DNA of 22,165 nt from a virus. Location of the stretch: the IMG/VR virus record IMGVR_UViG_3300046656_000019, positions 1-22,165 of that record; one strand, 5' to 3'. How positions within the stretch are numbered: the stretch's first letter is position 1; every line of letters begins with the position of its first letter. The translations under genes and the position numbers were made by a program. This document shows, in pieces, positions 14,689 through 22,165 of this stretch. The notes beneath the pieces were generated by a model. It saw nothing but the letters and a program-made list of their open reading frames with translations. It did not search any database and was not told the DNA's origin.

Positions 14689-14713
14689 GTTCCGAAAGGG
14701 GCCGGTCCGTTTT
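14682..14713 (+). terminator. Intrinsic terminator with GAAA loop after capsid/decoration genes
   Basis: A 12-bp stem (14682-14693 with 14698-14709, three G-U pairs) with a GAAA tetraloop is followed by TTTTCATTT. The ribosome site TTGGAGGA of the next gene begins right after it, so some read-through must supply the tail genes unless an unseen promoter does. Confidence 0.8.
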
Positions 14714-14731
14714 CATTTGGAGGAAACATCA

Positions 14732-15283
14732 ATGGCAAAGTCGAAGTCTCTCGATGATTACGAGCCGGGCGAGACCCAGCAAGAGCTGTCTCAGCGCATG
14801 GCGACCGCAGCGCAAAACGTGCCGACGGTCGTCACGCCGCGCGCGTTCCGATCGCTGGCGCCCGGTCGCTTGGTCGCGGCCGACATCGCGCGCAACGCGT
14901 GGTGCGTCAAGGTCGACCCCGACACGACGAAGGACGAACTGCTGCGCACGTCGTACTGGCAGCATCACATTCGGGACCTGCGCCGCGACGACGAGGTTAT
15001 CGCGATGAGCGCGGACGGCTCGTTCCGTGCGCATCTGCTCGTGCGCGCCGTCGGCCCGAAGGACGCGGCCATGGTCATGCTTCAGTATTGGGAGCTCGAG
15101 GTCGTGACCCCCGATGCGCTCGACATTCCGGCCGGCTATCGCGTCGATTGGGCGAACGACATCTCGAACTGGCGCGCGTCACGGCTCGGCGAGGGCAATC
15201 GCTGGGAGAACCTGCGCGACGGGTTCCAGACCCGAGCGCTTGCGTTGGCGTGGCTCGGCGAGCACGTCAAGGCGATGCGCTAG
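14732..15283 (+). CDS. Hypothetical protein between decoration and tail adaptor genes
   Basis: This is a 183-residue protein with a strong ribosome site (GGAGGAAA at 14719-14726) before ATG 14732. Residues 1-35 are charged and probably disordered (SKSLDDYEPGETQQELSQRM). Residues 48-125 are beta-rich (GRLVAADIARNAWCVKVDPD, then FRAHLLVRAVGPKDAAMVML). The C terminus is helical with aromatic residues (DWANDISNWRASRLGEGNRW). I do not recognise a family. Similar unknown genes sit before the gp11-like adaptor in related podoviruses, so a head-completion or regulatory role is possible. The longer open frame extending upstream from 14249 overlaps the capsid gene and is not used. Confidence 0.75.
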   Translation: MAKSKSLDDYEPGETQQELSQRMATAAQNVPTVVTPRAFRSLAPGRLVAADIARNAWCVKVDPDTTKDELLRTSYWQHHIRDLRRDDEVIAMSADGSFRAHLLVRAVGPKDAAMVMLQYWELEVVTPDALDIPAGYRVDWANDISNWRASRLGEGNRWENLRDGFQTRALALAWLGEHVKAMR

Positions 15284-15286
15284 GCC

Positions 15287-15931
15287 ATGGGCGCACCTGA
15301 TCGCTTGAGTCTCTACAACGGCGCGCTCGTCGATCATCTCGGCGAGCCGCCGCTTCAGACGCTCGATGACGACGTTCCGGTCCGCTACACGCTCGACAAC
15401 GTGTGGGACCGGAACGCCGTGCGCCGCTGCTTGCAGACCGGTCAATGGAACTTCGGCGCGCGCACGGCGGCGCTGGAACCCGAGGACTCCATCACGCCGT
15501 CGTTCGGCTACCGGAATGCGTTCGCCAAGCCAGACGACTTCGTGCGGACGATGGGAGTGTGCTCGGATGAGTTCTTCCAGTCGCCGCTAACGGCGTACAC
15601 GGACGAGACCGGGTTTTGGTGGTGCGATCTCGACACGCTCTACGTGCGGTTCGTCTCCGACGACGCCCAGTACGGGCTCAACTACGCCGCGTGGCCGCAC
15701 AATTTTCAGGCGTACGTCGAGGGATTTCTCGCGCTCGGGTGCTGCTCGGCCACGACGTACACCGACAAGCGCGACTCGCTCGAGGCGCGGGTCGGGCGGC
15801 TGCTGCTCAAGGCGCAGAGCACCGACGCGATGGAGCAGCCGTCGAAGCAGAACCCGCCGGGCTCATGGACCACGTCGCGCAGCCGGCAAGGATCGAGCGA
15901 GCGCGGCTCGCGTAATCGGCTGATCGGATGA
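15287..15931 (+). CDS. Tail tubular protein A / adaptor (T7 gp11-like)
   Basis: This 214-residue protein should form the ring that joins the portal to the tail nozzle. The pattern LSLYNGALVDHLGEPPLQTL, then VWDRNAVRRCLQTGQWNFGA with the helical core, and KPDDFVRTMGVCSDEFF is typical of gp11-type adaptors, as is the length. The C-terminal 30 residues are Ser/Arg-rich and flexible (QNPPGSWTTSRSRQGSSERG). It begins three bases after the previous stop with a weak ribosome site, and its stop overlaps the nozzle gene start (ATGA), which keeps adaptor and nozzle synthesis linked. Confidence 0.85.
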   Translation: MGAPDRLSLYNGALVDHLGEPPLQTLDDDVPVRYTLDNVWDRNAVRRCLQTGQWNFGARTAALEPEDSITPSFGYRNAFAKPDDFVRTMGVCSDEFFQSPLTAYTDETGFWWCDLDTLYVRFVSDDAQYGLNYAAWPHNFQAYVEGFLALGCCSATTYTDKRDSLEARVGRLLLKAQSTDAMEQPSKQNPPGSWTTSRSRQGSSERGSRNRLIG

Positions 15932-18636
15932 AGGGCAGCTCTCCGACGCTATCGTTCAACCGCGGCGTGGTGTCGCGGCTGGGACTGGCTCGGATCGACG
16001 TTCCGCGCATGCGGCTCGCGGCCGCTGTTCAACAGAACTGGATGCCGCGCGTGCTCGGCTCGATGATGCTGCGCCCGGGCACTGAGTACATCGCGGCGAC
16101 TAAGGCGAACGCGCTCGCACGCAGCATCGCGTACGTGCGTTCGGCGACCGCTCAGGCTCGTCTCGAGCTGACCGACTCGGTGATGCGCGTTCTGATCGAT
16201 GACGCGCTGGTAACGCGGCCCGCGGTTACGGCTGCGGTCTCCAACGGCAGCTTCACTACCGACATCTTTACGTGGACAGACGCATCCGATAGCGGAGGAA
16301 CTCTGAGCTGGGTCGCTCCCGGCTACTGCGAGTTCCTCGGCGACGGCACGGACTACGCGATCCTGCGCCAGCCGATCACCGTGAACGAGCCGAACGTCGA
16401 GCACGCCGTACGCGTCGTCGTTGCCCGCGGCCCGGTCCTCTTTCGCATCGGCTCGGTGGCGGGCGGCGAGGAGTACATCAGCGAGACCACGCTCGGCACG
16501 GGCACGCACTCGATCGCGTTCACGCCGACTGGCAACTTCCATATTCAGGCGTCGAGCAATCTCGACTATCCGATCTACGTCGATTCGATCACCGTCGAAG
16601 CGGCGGGCGTGCTCGAGCTGCCGACGCCGTGGGCCGAGGCCGATCTGCCGAACCTGCGCTGGACGATCTCGGCTGACGTGATCTACGTCTGCGACGGCGC
16701 TCACCAGCAACGCAAGATCGAGCGGCGCAACGCGCGCTCGTGGTCGGTCGTTCTCTACGCGCCGAACACGGGGCCGTTTCGGATCCAGAACGTCGTGGAG
16801 AGCACCACGATCGCGCCGAGCGGGCTGAGCGGCGAGGTCACGCTCACGGCCACGAAGGGCATATTCAAGTCGACCCACGTCGGCGCGCTCTTTCGCATCG
16901 CGTCGGAAGGCCAGACGGTCTCGAAGACCATCAGCGCACAGAACACGTTCTCGGACCCGATCAAGGTAGTGGGCACTGGCGAGGCGCGGCGCTTCGCGAT
17001 TCAAGCGTCCGGCACCTACTCGGCAACGTTGAGGCTGCAATCGTCGGTTGGCTCTCCCGGCAGCTGGGTCGATGTGAAGTCGTGGGCGTCGGTGAGCGTG
17101 TCGGAGTCCTATCTCGACGGGCAGGACGATCAGACGATCTACTACCGGATCGGCGTCAAGACCGGCGAGTACACGTCCGGCACCGTGGTTGCCGATCTCA
17201 ACTACGCCGCCGGCAGCATCATCGGCGTCGCGCGCGTCGTGACGTACACGAATCCGACCACGGTGCATGCCGACGTTCTCAAGGCGTTTGGCGCCACCGC
17301 AGGCTCGCCCGATTGGTGGGAAGGCGAGTGGTCCGATTACCGCGGGTGGCCGTCCGCGATCGCGCTCTTTGAGGGACGGCTGTGGCACGCGGGCCTGAGC
17401 AAGATATGGGGCTCGATATCCGATGCCTACGAAGACTTCGATGACATGTTTGAAGGCGATGCCGGCCCGATCTCGCGCAGCATCGGCGAGGGTCCGGTCG
17501 ACTCGATCCACTGGCTCCTACCGCTCGGGCGGTTGCTGTTCGGGACGGCGATCAACTCGAGCCCGATCTCGGCTGCGAAGATCGACGGCAACAATATCCT
17601 GGCCGCGCGCTCAAGCTCGTTCGATGAGCCGCTGACGCCGACGAACTTCACGCTCAAGAACAGCTCTGTGCGTGGCGTGTTCGTCGACCGCTCGCAGCAA
17701 CGGCTGTACGAGCTCGCGTACGACATTCAATCGAACGACTACACGCCGCAGGATCTCTCGGTGCTCGTGCCCGACTTGAACATGGTCGGGATTGCCGGCG
17801 TGTGCGTGCAGATGAAGCCGGACATTCGGATTCACTGCTGGCGCAACGACGGCACGGTCGGCTGTCTCGTCTTCGATCGCGCCGAGAACGTGATCTGCTG
17901 GGTCGATATCCTCACGACGGGCGAGGTCGAGGACGTTTCGGTGCTGCCCGGGCCGGTCGAGGATCAGGTCTATTACATCGTCCGGCGCACGCTGAACTCT
18001 GGCGACGTGCGCTATCACGAGAAGTGGGCGCTCGAGAGCGAGTGTACGGGCCAGCCCGAGGCGCGCCTCTGCGACTGCCACGTCATGTACGAGGGCTCGC
18101 CGGCCACCACGATCGGCAACTTGAGCCACCTAGAAGGCATGGCTGTCAACGCGTGGGGCTGGAACGAGGCGGACCCTTTTCTAGACGATGAAGACAACAT
18201 CGTCGGGCGCGATCTCGGGACGTTCATCGTGACCAGCGGCCAGATCACCGGGCTCGCCGTGGCCGTGACAAACGCGTGCGTCGGTCTCAACTACGAGGCG
18301 CTCTACAAGAGTGCCAAGCAGGCGTTCATCGAGGCGCTCGGATCGCCGCTCAATCAGATGAAGCGCGTCGTGCATCTCGGTCTCGTGCTTGTCGACACGC
18401 ACTACCAAGGCATCCGCTACGGCAGTTCGTTCGAGAAGATGTTCGACATGACGAAGTCGGAGCGGATCAAGCCGACGAGCGACGTCAAGGTGTGGGACGA
18501 ACTTGAAACGCGGCTAATGCCGATGACCGGCAGTTGGGACACGGACTCGCGCATATGCTTGAGAGCGGCGTCACCGCGGCCGGCGAACGTGCTGGCTATG
18601 ACGATCGGCCTCGAAACGAACTCAAAGGCCGCGTGA
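15928..18636 (+). CDS. Tail tubular protein B / nozzle (T7 gp12-like)
   Basis: This 902-residue protein should assemble into the hexameric nozzle of the short tail. N-terminal residues 1-55 (NRGVVSRLGLARIDVPRMRL and WMPRVLGSMMLRPGTEYIA) are characteristic of gp12-type proteins, as are the segments YRGWPSAIALFEGRLWHAGL around residues 470-489 and SIHWLLPLGRLLFGTAINSS around 524-543. Residues about 103-228 look like an inserted jelly-roll module similar to a carbohydrate-binding domain (SNGSFTTDIFTWTDASDSGG, then FRIGSVAGGEEYISETTLGT). It is somewhat longer than T7 gp12, which the insert would explain. ATG 15928 overlaps the preceding TGA. Confidence 0.9.
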   Translation: MKGSSPTLSFNRGVVSRLGLARIDVPRMRLAAAVQQNWMPRVLGSMMLRPGTEYIAATKANALARSIAYVRSATAQARLELTDSVMRVLIDDALVTRPAVTAAVSNGSFTTDIFTWTDASDSGGTLSWVAPGYCEFLGDGTDYAILRQPITVNEPNVEHAVRVVVARGPVLFRIGSVAGGEEYISETTLGTGTHSIAFTPTGNFHIQASSNLDYPIYVDSITVEAAGVLELPTPWAEADLPNLRWTISADVIYVCDGAHQQRKIERRNARSWSVVLYAPNTGPFRIQNVVESTTIAPSGLSGEVTLTATKGIFKSTHVGALFRIASEGQTVSKTISAQNTFSDPIKVVGTGEARRFAIQASGTYSATLRLQSSVGSPGSWVDVKSWASVSVSESYLDGQDDQTIYYRIGVKTGEYTSGTVVADLNYAAGSIIGVARVVTYTNPTTVHADVLKAFGATAGSPDWWEGEWSDYRGWPSAIALFEGRLWHAGLSKIWGSISDAYEDFDDMFEGDAGPISRSIGEGPVDSIHWLLPLGRLLFGTAINSSPISAAKIDGNNILAARSSSFDEPLTPTNFTLKNSSVRGVFVDRSQQRLYELAYDIQSNDYTPQDLSVLVPDLNMVGIAGVCVQMKPDIRIHCWRNDGTVGCLVFDRAENVICWVDILTTGEVEDVSVLPGPVEDQVYYIVRRTLNSGDVRYHEKWALESECTGQPEARLCDCHVMYEGSPATTIGNLSHLEGMAVNAWGWNEADPFLDDEDNIVGRDLGTFIVTSGQITGLAVAVTNACVGLNYEALYKSAKQAFIEALGSPLNQMKRVVHLGLVLVDTHYQGIRYGSSFEKMFDMTKSERIKPTSDVKVWDELETRLMPMTGSWDTDSRICLRAASPRPANVLAMTIGLETNSKAA

Positions 18637-18962
18637 CCTATCGCGTCGGCACGCACGCCGACGTCTGCGAGTGGTTCGGTAAGCTGCCGCGAGAGACGCT
18701 GCGCGCCGTCGTGATCCTGCTCGATGGGCGGCTCGCGGGCATCATCGGTCTCGGGCGCGCCGCCGCGTGGACTGAACTGTTCTCCGATCACAAGCCGGAA
18801 CTCGCGCCGCACCTGTCGAGCGTCGCGGTGTGGCGGGCCGTGAAGCTGGCGATGCGGTTCGTGAACGAGTGTCGCGCCCCTGTGTTCTCGGTCTCGAGCG
18901 ATGCGCGCTTGATGGCGCGGCTCGGCTTTCACGAGGTCAACCCCGGAATATGGCGAATCTAG
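18633..18962 (+). CDS. GNAT-like internal virion protein (T7 gp13-like)
   Basis: This is a 109-residue protein from GTG 18633, which overlaps the nozzle TGA (GTGA). An ATG at 18555 in the same frame would give 135 residues but has no ribosome site, and the extra residues look like shadow sequence. The pattern VTYRVGTHADVCEWFGKLPR, then VVILLDGRLAGIIGLGRA, and a C-terminal FSVSSDARLMARLGFHEVNP is that of a reduced GNAT N-acetyltransferase fold; no full acetyl-CoA binding loop is evident. In T7-like phages the gp13 family occupies this place between nozzle and gp14. Whether it has enzyme activity is unknown. The end overlaps the next gene by 13 bases. Confidence 0.7.
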   Translation: MTYRVGTHADVCEWFGKLPRETLRAVVILLDGRLAGIIGLGRAAAWTELFSDHKPELAPHLSSVAVWRAVKLAMRFVNECRAPVFSVSSDARLMARLGFHEVNPGIWRI

Positions 18963-19438
18963 GTGCGGCCGGTTACGCCGGTATCGCGGGCACGGCCATG
19001 TCGAGCATTGGCTCGATATTCGCCGGCAACGCGGCCAAGAACTCGGCGGACGCGGAAGCCGTCCAGCTGCGCGCCAAGGCGGCCGCGCGTCGTGGCGAGG
19101 CGCAGGCTGGCGCGGTCGACGCGCGTCGGCAGTCGCAGCTCATGCAATCGCGTGCTCTCGCGCTCACGGCGGCCGGCGGCGGCTCTGTCGCCGATCCGAG
19201 CGTCGTGAACTACATGGGCACCGTGAAGGCCGAGGGCGAGTACGCCGCGCTCTCGCGGCTCTACGAGGGCTACGACGAGGCCGGCGGGCTCGACTACGCC
19301 GCCGCGACGCGCGAGAACGAAGGCAAGGCGGCACGCGCGCTCGGCTATTCGCGCGGCATCACGACGGCGCTCTCTGGTGCCGAGTCGCTCTATTCCAAGT
19401 ACGGGGCGCCGCCGCCGGCGCCGAAGAAGAAGAAGTAG
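18950..19438 (+). CDS. Internal virion protein (T7 gp14-like)
   Basis: This 162-residue protein is probably ejected into the cell envelope with the DNA to form part of the genome-delivery channel. The N terminus (ANLGAAGYAGIAGTAMSSIG, then SIFAGNAAKNSADAEA) is a Gly/Ala-rich hydrophobic helix that could insert in a membrane, followed by a long Arg/Ala/Gln helix (residues 40-80) and conserved AAGGGSVADPSVVNYMGTVK. The C terminus is a Pro/Lys tail (APPPAPKKKK). ATG 18950 overlaps the previous gene by 13 bases; the open frame before it (18830-18949) lies inside the gp13-like gene. Composition and position match the gp14 family. Confidence 0.85.
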   Translation: MANLGAAGYAGIAGTAMSSIGSIFAGNAAKNSADAEAVQLRAKAAARRGEAQAGAVDARRQSQLMQSRALALTAAGGGSVADPSVVNYMGTVKAEGEYAALSRLYEGYDEAGGLDYAAATRENEGKAARALGYSRGITTALSGAESLYSKYGAPPPAPKKKK

Positions 19439-19441
19439 CGC

Positions 19442-21430
19442 ATGGCCGAACTTCCTAACCCGTACGGCCAGCGCCAGGTTCCGAGGTCGCAGCGCCAGAT
19501 CGTCACCGATAACTCTGGCGAGCTCATGGGCCGCGCGGCCGTCGAACTCGGCCAGGGAGTCGAGGCTGTCGGCGCGCACGCACAGCAGCGCGAGGATCAG
19601 TTCAACTACGCCAAGGCGCGATCGTCTCTCCTGCAAGCCGATCTCGAAGCGCGGCAGTCCCTCGAGAACGATCAGGACTACGAGACGCATGAGCAGCGCT
19701 ACACCGAGAAGATGGCGAAGGCGCGAGATGACGCGGCGGAACTCATTCGCGGTCCGACCGATCGGGCGCAGTTCCAGCAGGAATCGAATCTCGATATAAG
19801 CCGCGGCTCGGCGGCCGTGGCGCAGAACGCGCGCGGCATCGAGGTCGACAAGGCGATGTCCGATCTCTCGACGCTGCTCGAGGGGAACCGCGCGGCGGCG
19901 CTCAAGGCCACGGACGAGCCGACGCGCTCAGCGATCATCCAGAACAGCATCGACGCGATCGGCGCGGCGCGCTCGCAGTACGGCGACAGGTTCACGGCTG
20001 TCCAAGCGACGCAGCTCCGGCAGCAGTGGACGCGCGACTACGCCGAGGGCGCGATCACGATGATGCCGGCGGATCAGCGGATTGCGGCGCTCAAGGGCGA
20101 GCCGGCCGATCGGCATATGGCCGCGAAGGCGCCGCCCGGGCTCGTGGAGCCGGGCAACGTCGAGGCGTGGGACCGCAAGGTTCTGAAAAACCCCGACGGC
20201 TCGTACAGCACCACGAGCTCCATGTCGATCGGCGAGGACAAGGGCGAAGTGCTGATTCCGACCGTCGTCAACGGCGTGCGGCTCTCGCAGGCCGAAGCGA
20301 TCAAGCACTACCACGACACGGGCGAGCATCTCGGCGTGTTCGACACTCCTGAGCACGCTGACGCCTATGCGCAATTTCTCCATGAGCAGCAAGCCGCGTA
20401 CATCGAAAACGGCAGCAAGACGAAGTCCGTCGCCGACTTCCTGCAGCCCGACGAGCGCGCCAAGATGCTCAAGCAGGCCGAGGCCGAGGACAAAGAGACC
20501 CAGCTGCGCGCCGCGTCTCAGAAGGCGTCGGACGGCATCATGGGGAAGTACAACGATCAGGGCGAAGCGCTCGCGGCCGCGCGCAAGATCACGGACCCGG
20601 ACGTGCGCGACGCGACGACACAGCGCGTGAACCAGCGCTTCGCGGAGATCAAACAGGTCGACGAGGAGCACCGCGACGCCGCGTTTACGGCCGCCGCGGC
20701 CCAGGTCGAGAAGACCGGCTCCGTCGACGGCATCGATGTCCGCACCTGGCAGACGACGCTCACGCTGCCGCAGCGTAATGCGCTCGAGGCGCGGGCGAAG
20801 CAGCTGCGCGAGGGCGAGGAGCCGAAGACCGATCTAGCCGTTTATTACGAGACGTTGCAGCAGTCGCAGTCTGATCCGAACGCGTTCATGAGGCGCAACC
20901 TCATGATCGACCGGCCGTCGCTCTCAGCAGGCGACTTCCAATCTCTCGCGCATTTGCAGGTCGCGATGCGCACGAAAGACGGCTCGGACGAGAAGCTGCT
21001 CGCGGGCGTGCGCACGCGGCAGCAAGTCGTCGACGGGACGCTGCGCGAGATCGGCGTGAAGTTCGGCGAGGGCGCAAGCCCGGATCAGAACATGCGCGCC
21101 AACGAGTTCCGGTCTCAGGTCGACGAGCGCGTGATCGCGTTGCAGAAGCAGACCGGCAAGGAAGCCACGGCAGAGGACGTCCAGAAGATCGCTGACGGCC
21201 TCATCGTAAAGGGCTCGACACCTGGACACGTTCTCGGGATCATTCCGTGGTCGACCAGCAAGCGGCTGTACGAAGTCAACCCGGGCGACGAGTTCGCGGT
21301 CAAGAACGTCAACGACGTGCCGGCTGGCGATCGCACTCAGATCGAGGCCGCGCTCAAGCGCGCCGGCCGCGCGGTCTCAAACGAGGCCGTATTGATGCTC
21401 TATAACGCCAAGGTTCAAGCGACCCGATGA
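19442..21430 (+). CDS. Internal virion protein (T7 gp15-like) with an inserted phage domain
   Basis: This 662-residue, largely helical ejection protein should form the periplasmic part of the genome-delivery conduit. It opens MAELPNPYGQRQVPRSQRQI, followed by coil-rich repeats such as MMPADQRIAALKGEP (207-221) and FLQPDERAKMLKQAEAE (333-349). Between these two related helical repeats lies a compact module (about 229-323): PGNVEAWDRKVLKNPDGSYS, later GEVLIPTVVNGVRLSQAEAI and HLGVFDTPEHADAYAQFLH. I recognise this as a domain inserted in many unrelated phage proteins. The gene starts three bases after gp14 and ends with ATGA overlap to the gp16-like gene. Confidence 0.85.
   Translation: MAELPNPYGQRQVPRSQRQIVTDNSGELMGRAAVELGQGVEAVGAHAQQREDQFNYAKARSSLLQADLEARQSLENDQDYETHEQRYTEKMAKARDDAAELIRGPTDRAQFQQESNLDISRGSAAVAQNARGIEVDKAMSDLSTLLEGNRAAALKATDEPTRSAIIQNSIDAIGAARSQYGDRFTAVQATQLRQQWTRDYAEGAITMMPADQRIAALKGEPADRHMAAKAPPGLVEPGNVEAWDRKVLKNPDGSYSTTSSMSIGEDKGEVLIPTVVNGVRLSQAEAIKHYHDTGEHLGVFDTPEHADAYAQFLHEQQAAYIENGSKTKSVADFLQPDERAKMLKQAEAEDKETQLRAASQKASDGIMGKYNDQGEALAAARKITDPDVRDATTQRVNQRFAEIKQVDEEHRDAAFTAAAAQVEKTGSVDGIDVRTWQTTLTLPQRNALEARAKQLREGEEPKTDLAVYYETLQQSQSDPNAFMRRNLMIDRPSLSAGDFQSLAHLQVAMRTKDGSDEKLLAGVRTRQQVVDGTLREIGVKFGEGASPDQNMRANEFRSQVDERVIALQKQTGKEATAEDVQKIADGLIVKGSTPGHVLGIIPWSTSKRLYEVNPGDEFAVKNVNDVPAGDRTQIEAALKRAGRAVSNEAVLMLYNAKVQATR
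20126..20410 (+). other. Inserted domain inside the gp15-like gene
   Basis: About 95 codons (residues 229-323) interrupt a series of helical repeats. The segment has its own beta/alpha character, Asn/Gly/Pro turns and a terminal Gln-rich helix, unlike the flanks. Boundaries are estimated from where the helical repeat pattern stops and resumes. Confidence 0.65.
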
Positions 21431-22165
21431 CCGAGTACGACGACATGCTCTCGGGTGCGGCGCCGAGCAACGAGTACGATGACCTTCTGAACTCTGGCCG
21501 CACCCAGCTACGCGCAGCCGTGAGCGGCGTGATCAATCGCAACCCGGACGAGGCCGCGCGTACCCAGCAGATTGCGGACTCGACTGGCGTGCCTCCGGCG
21601 ATCGTCGACCGCAATCGCCCCGAGGTCGAGCGCCAGGCGCAGCTCAATAGCTACGACACGCTGCTCAAGACGAACCCGAAGCTCTCGGAGTTCCTCTCGG
21701 ACAGCGAGAACGCGGCCGTAGCGCACGATGACGTCGCGAGCCTGTCGGGCCTGGAATGGATCACGAAGGCGTTCAGCGCCGCGCACGCGAACCAGTGGAA
21801 ACAGATCGAGCTCGGCACTCTGCGCGCCAAGCAGCTGTTCTCCGGTAGCCCGGCCTACGGGACGTTCGGTCCCGATGATCAGGCGCGCGTCGACGTGCTC
21901 AAGTCGGAGATCAGCGATAGCGATTACGGCGCGTCGCACTGGTACGAGAAGCTCGTCACCGAGGCCGGCAACTTGCTGCCGACATTCGAGAAGGCGGGCA
22001 TCGAAGGCGCGCGTACGGGCGCGGAGACGGCGGTCGCGTTCGGTACGGCTGCGGCGGTCGCCGGCCAGGCCGGTCCACAAATCATGACGCCGGAGGAAAT
22101 CGTGACCGTGCCAGGCGCGGCCACCGTTGGCTTTGCGGTGGGCTCCACGAGCGGCGCGGCGAAGA
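21427..22165 (+). CDS. gp16-like internal virion protein, 5' part only
   Basis: The frame opens at ATG 21427, overlapping the preceding TGA (ATGA), and stays open for 246 codons to the end of the window; the gene is cut by the window edge, not by mutation. Visible are a repeated short motif EYDDMLSGA/EYDDLLNSG at the N terminus, then AVSGVINRNPDEAARTQQIA, STGVPPAIVDRNRPEVERQA and NAAVAHDDVASLSGLEWITK. This combination is typical of very large podovirus ejection proteins related to gp16. From about residue 195 an Ala/Gly-rich hydrophobic stretch begins that may enter the membrane. A lytic transglycosylase domain often present in the family is not in the visible part. Confidence 0.8.
   Translation, partial: MTEYDDMLSGAAPSNEYDDLLNSGRTQLRAAVSGVINRNPDEAARTQQIADSTGVPPAIVDRNRPEVERQAQLNSYDTLLKTNPKLSEFLSDSENAAVAHDDVASLSGLEWITKAFSAAHANQWKQIELGTLRAKQLFSGSPAYGTFGPDDQARVDVLKSEISDSDYGASHWYEKLVTEAGNLLPTFEKAGIEGARTGAETAVAFGTAAAVAGQAGPQIMTPEEIVTVPGAATVGFAVGSTSGAAK

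Noticed and set aside
15949-17511. 520-codon antisense open frame opposite the nozzle gene
   Set aside because: Arg/Asp/Ala-rich product without domains or ribosome site; it mirrors the codon bias of the + strand gene, whose product is clearly a gp12-like protein.
18555-18632. Longer start (ATG 18555) for the gp13-like gene
   Set aside because: No ribosome site, and the extra 26 residues overlap the nozzle gene; GTG 18633 gives the GTGA overlap common here and begins at the recognised domain start.
1-22165. CRISPR arrays, insertion sequences, tRNAs, attachment sites
   Set aside because: No direct-repeat/spacer pattern, transposase frame, tRNA fold or integrase was seen on reading both strands.

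Overview
This window is the virion-assembly half of a tailed phage genome (or prophage) with a short, non-contractile podovirus-type tail. Every supported gene is on the + strand. DNA is GC-rich throughout, with GC-ending codons and efficient Shine-Dalgarno sites, which points to a GC-rich proteobacterial host. The gene order TerS, TerL, small protein, portal, small Bbp19-like protein, scaffold, capsid, decoration, gp11, gp12, gp13, gp14, gp15, gp16 is that of T7-like morphogenesis modules. The capsid, portal and ejection proteins remind me most of the BPP-1/BcepC6B kind of podovirus; this is recognition from memory, not a search. No replication, lysis, integrase or tRNA gene lies in the window.

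Layout. Positions 1-317 hold no recognised gene but three hairpins spaced about 75 bases apart, at least two of them good intrinsic terminators. A small coiled-coil protein follows (318-599). Next are three consecutive genes (616-5650) whose products each begin with a Sec-type signal peptide and are cysteine-rich compared with the virion genes. The first (894 aa) has an FN3 domain split by an inserted beta-rich domain and a C-terminal domain that looks like a TIM-barrel glycosidase. The second (635 aa) ends in a degenerate PASTA-like segment. A concanavalin-like structural protein (5737-6549) and a strong terminator close this block.

The packaging/head block (6747-14642) runs through two unknown proteins, the Sf6-like small terminase, the large terminase, the portal, the scaffold with a striking Ala15 and Gly-Asp-Lys-Gly tract, two tiny basic proteins, and then the major capsid protein behind a leader of about 200 bases containing three adjacent hairpins. 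The capsid and decoration genes are bounded downstream by a 12-bp GAAA-loop terminator (14682-14713) that overlaps a competing hairpin.

The tail/ejection block (14732-22165) holds an unknown protein, the gp11-like adaptor, the gp12-like nozzle, a GNAT-like gp13 homologue, gp14-like and gp15-like internal virion proteins and the start of a gp16-like protein cut by the window end. The gp15-like protein carries an inserted phage domain of about 95 residues. Most neighbours are coupled by ATGA or GTGA stop-start overlaps.

The most unusual parts are the exported cysteine-rich trio and the structured RNA segments at 6550-6717, 13318-13425 and 14671-14713.
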